Source: CAYWHE01 sp964458125
GTDB taxonomy: Bacteria > Bacteroidota > Bacteroidia > AKYH767-A > OLB10
DNA: 9,075 bases
Direction of reading: 5' to 3'
Assembly: GCA_964458125.1 (NCBI GenBank)
Contig: CAYWHE010000170.1
Span: forward strand, 1 to 9,075
Shown: one piece after another, positions 6,902 to 9,075 of the stretch
Layout of the letters: every line of letters begins with the position of its first letter
Position numbering within the stretch: position 1 is the stretch's first letter
The notes under the pieces: generated by a model
Seen by the model: only the letters and a program-made list of their open reading frames with translations
The model's database searches: none
Told to the model about the DNA's origin: nothing
Position numbers and translations under genes: made by a program

Positions 6902-8761
6902 TCATTGAATGCCCTGCAGGCTTTGAAGTCCCTGTGCGGCCTGCTGATGAGCTGGATTGACTGAGAGGGTGCGGATGAAGGCCGTTTTTGCTTCCGGGTA
7001 GCGCCCGACGGAAAAAAGGGCCCCGCCGTAATTATACCAGGCCTCTGCATTCAGGGAATCAAACTGCAACGACAGTTTCATATCCCCGAGGCAACCCGGC
7101 ATATCCTTTTCAACGGCACGCTGAAGAGCACGCCTGAGGTACATGCTTCCCAAAACAGGATCCAGCTCCTTAAACTTGACATGATCCGGCTTTTGCTTCC
7201 TGGCAACGTTCCAGAAAAAAGCCGTGCTGTCCAGGTTGTCCAGCCGGCTGAAGGATGTACCCAGGTTGAAATAGATATCCGTAAAATCAGGCATGATCTC
7301 TGCAGCCTTATGATCGTGATAAATGGCCCTGTTCAGGTATTCATCCCGCTTTTCCTTTTCCAGTCCGGGTTCATCCGCCGCCAGAATCAGATTTACCGAA
7401 CAGGCATCGTTGGCCTTCATGCTTTCCGGGCTTGCCTTCACATCGGTGGTCATCAGCGTAAAATTATTTTTCCAAACGGCATTCCGGATGATGGTTTTAT
7501 AGCCGGCCAGGATGACCAGGAAACCAAGCAGGATACGATCCAGCCGAAGTTTTGAAAACTGGTCGATTCCCGAAACCCGTGAGAACAACAGGCCCATGAC
7601 CATGCTGAATCCCAGACTGGGCGCATATAAAAGCCGTTCCCCGATAAAGGCGCCAAGACTGACCACCAGGTTCGACACCAGCAGTATGGTGGCGAAATAA
7701 AACAGGATGCCGAAGGACCAGACTCTTTTTTTCTTCAGGCCCATGACAGCAGCTGCCAGCAGCAGCATGTGCACCAGCAGGGACAGTAGTACCCAGGGAT
7801 TGGAAAAACTGACCAGCCGGATCTGGTTATAGGTGTAATCATAACTCAGGGGATGCGGAAAGAAAAGCAGGCGTATATAATACCCCAGACACCAGGTGAT
7901 GGTGGCGTATTTTTCACCTGCGCCGGCATGCAGGAAAGGATTGTTGAGCACGCTGTCCGATGGGGCATGCGACCAGCCCGTAATGCTGAAACGGATGCCG
8001 ATATACACGATGGTGACCAGGACAAACGGAAGCGTTTTCCGGAGGATGGCTGCGGGTGTCAGCCCGGAAAAAAAATACAGGGCCAGCGGAATCACTGCCA
8101 GGAAGGCTACCGTGCTTTCCTTGGAAAACAATCCGGCCGCCAGGAATAAAACGCTTACCATATACGAAACCTGCTTCCCGTCCCGGAGGTGCCGGAAGAG
8201 GTACAGCAGTGCCAGGAGAGCAAAGAAAAGCGACAGCAATTCATCACGTCCTTTGAGGTTGGCCACGGATTCGGTGTGGATGGGATGGATCACAAAAACC
8301 AGTGTGGACAGGAAAGCCAGCTGCGGGATTCGGGGAAACCAATATTCTGAAAACAACAGAAAAATGACCCATACCGTTCCGGCAAAAATCAGGACATTCA
8401 CCAGGTGACTCAGGATGAGCAGCAGGGATTTGTTTTTGATCAGTTCACATTCGAGGGCATAGGTGATCATCACCAGCGGACGGTAACGCAGGGCCGCTTC
8501 TTCCAGATCGTTTTTAAAAAAACCGTAGTAACTGGTATGCCTGATCAAGTCGGGAATGCCTTTCAGTCCCTGCTGGGTAAATGCATTCTTCGAAATCACC
8601 AGGTGATCATCGAGGGCATATTCATTCAGGCAGGTATTGAGGTAAAAAACAATACTGAGTCCCAGCAACAGGTACAACTTCCTGCTGCCCCCGGTCTTTA
8701 TCCTTTCGGAAACGGAATCCTGAACAGCCTGGTGTTTTACCTTTTTAACCGGTTTCTTCAT
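6902..8761 (-). CDS. TMTC-like polytopic membrane protein with C-terminal TPRs (putative GT-C glycosyltransferase)
   Basis: This 619-residue protein has a basic, soluble N-terminus and roughly ten to twelve hydrophobic segments between about residues 29 and 422. A soluble C-terminal part follows, whose end (about 565-605, with AWYNYGGALFSVGRYPEAKT) is a clear TPR and which holds one or two degenerate ones before it. The first loop has the acidic pair Asp51-Asp52 in NEYALDDHLVI, as expected for a GT-C active site. The motif HPIHTESVANLKGRDE (159-174) and the later GERLLYAPSLGF are typical of the bacterial relatives of TMTC O-mannosyltransferases. Such enzymes use a lipid-linked sugar donor to modify targets on the outer face of the inner membrane; the donor and acceptor here are unknown. 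I start at the ATG at 8761 rather than a TTG at 8794, which adds 11 unremarkable residues. It lies 66 bases after the Wzc-like gene with no obvious promoter between, so co-transcription with polysaccharide genes is likely. Confidence 0.8.
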   Translation of the reverse strand: MKKPVKKVKHQAVQDSVSERIKTGGSRKLYLLLGLSIVFYLNTCLNEYALDDHLVISKNAFTQQGLKGIPDLIRHTSYYGFFKNDLEEAALRYRPLVMITYALECELIKNKSLLLILSHLVNVLIFAGTVWVIFLLFSEYWFPRIPQLAFLSTLVFVIHPIHTESVANLKGRDELLSLFFALLALLYLFRHLRDGKQVSYMVSVLFLAAGLFSKESTVAFLAVIPLALYFFSGLTPAAILRKTLPFVLVTIVYIGIRFSITGWSHAPSDSVLNNPFLHAGAGEKYATITWCLGYYIRLLFFPHPLSYDYTYNQIRLVSFSNPWVLLSLLVHMLLLAAAVMGLKKKRVWSFGILFYFATILLVSNLVVSLGAFIGERLLYAPSLGFSMVMGLLFSRVSGIDQFSKLRLDRILLGFLVILAGYKTIIRNAVWKNNFTLMTTDVKASPESMKANDACSVNLILAADEPGLEKEKRDEYLNRAIYHDHKAAEIMPDFTDIYFNLGTSFSRLDNLDSTAFFWNVARKQKPDHVKFKELDPVLGSMYLRRALQRAVEKDMPGCLGDMKLSLQFDSLNAEAWYNYGGALFSVGRYPEAKTAFIRTLSVNPAHQQAAQGLQSLQGIQ

Positions 8762-8827
8762 GAGCCAACCTGTGTTGCAGACGTCAGGCAACAAACCGGG
8801 TAATTACTAAAAAATACCGGTGATCCC

Positions 8828-9075
8828 TCAGCCCCTGCCGAAAATTTTAGACAACAAACCCTTTCTTTTCTCGTCTTCCTCGTAATAACCGCTTCCATTC
8901 TGGGTATAGCCGTAATTATGGCCGTAGGAATAGCCATAGGAACGGCCGAAATCAGAGTCGTTCAGCAGCAAACCCAGATTGGCCACCTTATCTTCATCCA
9001 CCAGTTCATTCAGGGTCCGGATAAATTCTTTTTTGGAATAATCCTCCCGCACGATGTACAGGTTCAGATGCGAAT
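8828..9075 (-). CDS. Wzc-like exopolysaccharide tyrosine autokinase, C-terminal end (5' part outside the window)
   Basis: The frame is open from the window edge to the TGA at 8830-8828, giving 82 codons beginning SHLNLYIVREDYSKKEFIRT. In BY-kinases of the Wzc/CapB type the segment after the last Walker-like strand reads Y-V-V-R-x-x-x-T-x-K and is followed by a helix and a strand ending in LND. Here LYIVREDYSKKEF and LGLLLND fit that pattern. The tail has seven tyrosines in a Gly/Ser-Tyr series ending in YY, then a basic stretch (KRKGLLSKIFGRG). This is the tyrosine cluster autophosphorylated in trans, which controls assembly of the polysaccharide co-polymerase. The Walker A and B motifs and the transmembrane Wzz-like part lie outside. 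The identification relies on the tail and gene context, since only about 10% of the usual length is visible. Confidence 0.8.
   Translation of the reverse strand, partial: SHLNLYIVREDYSKKEFIRTLNELVDEDKVANLGLLLNDSDFGRSYGYSYGHNYGYTQNGSGYYEEDEKRKGLLSKIFGRG

Noticed and set aside
8762..8794. An 11-residue upstream extension of the TMTC-like protein from a TTG start.
   Set aside because: The ATG at 8761 opens with a basic stretch (MKKPVKKVKH) typical of inner-membrane proteins; the extension has no support.
8791..8827. An imperfect inverted repeat (ACCGGTA against TACCCGGT) between the Wzc-like and TMTC-like genes as a terminator.
   Set aside because: The arms are short with a bulge and there is no T run after the second arm.

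Overview
The window looks like chromosomal DNA of a member of the Bacteroidota. The signs are a secreted protease with a type IX secretion (T9SS) C-terminal sorting domain, two lipoproteins with a Bacteroidota-style signal, a Wzc-like tyrosine kinase tail rich in Gly-Tyr, a detached pheT, and start regions with TAnnTTTG-type -7 promoter elements and no clear Shine-Dalgarno sequences. All genes I can support lie on the minus strand, so transcription runs from high to low coordinates. I see no mobile element, CRISPR array, tRNA or rRNA.

In transcription order: (1) 9075-8828 is the 3' end of a Wzc-type exopolysaccharide tyrosine autokinase. (2) 8761-6902 is a polytopic TMTC-like membrane protein with C-terminal TPRs, probably a GT-C glycosyltransferase. 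(3) 6790-6185 is a small lipoprotein made of one domain that matches only the propeptide of the next gene. (4) 6097-3782 is a T9SS-secreted metzincin (reprolysin-like) metalloprotease with its own promoter and a strong intrinsic terminator at 3728-3762. (5) 3607-1130 is pheT, phenylalanyl-tRNA synthetase beta subunit. (6) 725-306 is a small lipoprotein of unknown function with a good -7 element. (7) 170-1 is the N-terminus of an aconitate hydratase.

The two housekeeping genes (pheT, acn) flank a small lipoprotein gene. The other half of the window is devoted to the cell surface: polysaccharide export control, a membrane glycosyltransferase candidate, a lipoprotein and a secreted protease. The most unusual feature is the pair at 6790-3782. 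A free-standing, lipid-anchored copy of a protease propeptide is encoded directly upstream of a protease carrying the same domain at its own N-terminus. A plausible but untested reading is a membrane-tethered inhibitor, chaperone or immunity protein for the protease; a decayed protease duplicate is the main alternative. Smaller points of interest are a perfect palindrome filling the spacer of a candidate acn promoter, two adjacent hairpins between the protease and pheT, and nested AT-rich inverted repeats downstream of pheT.
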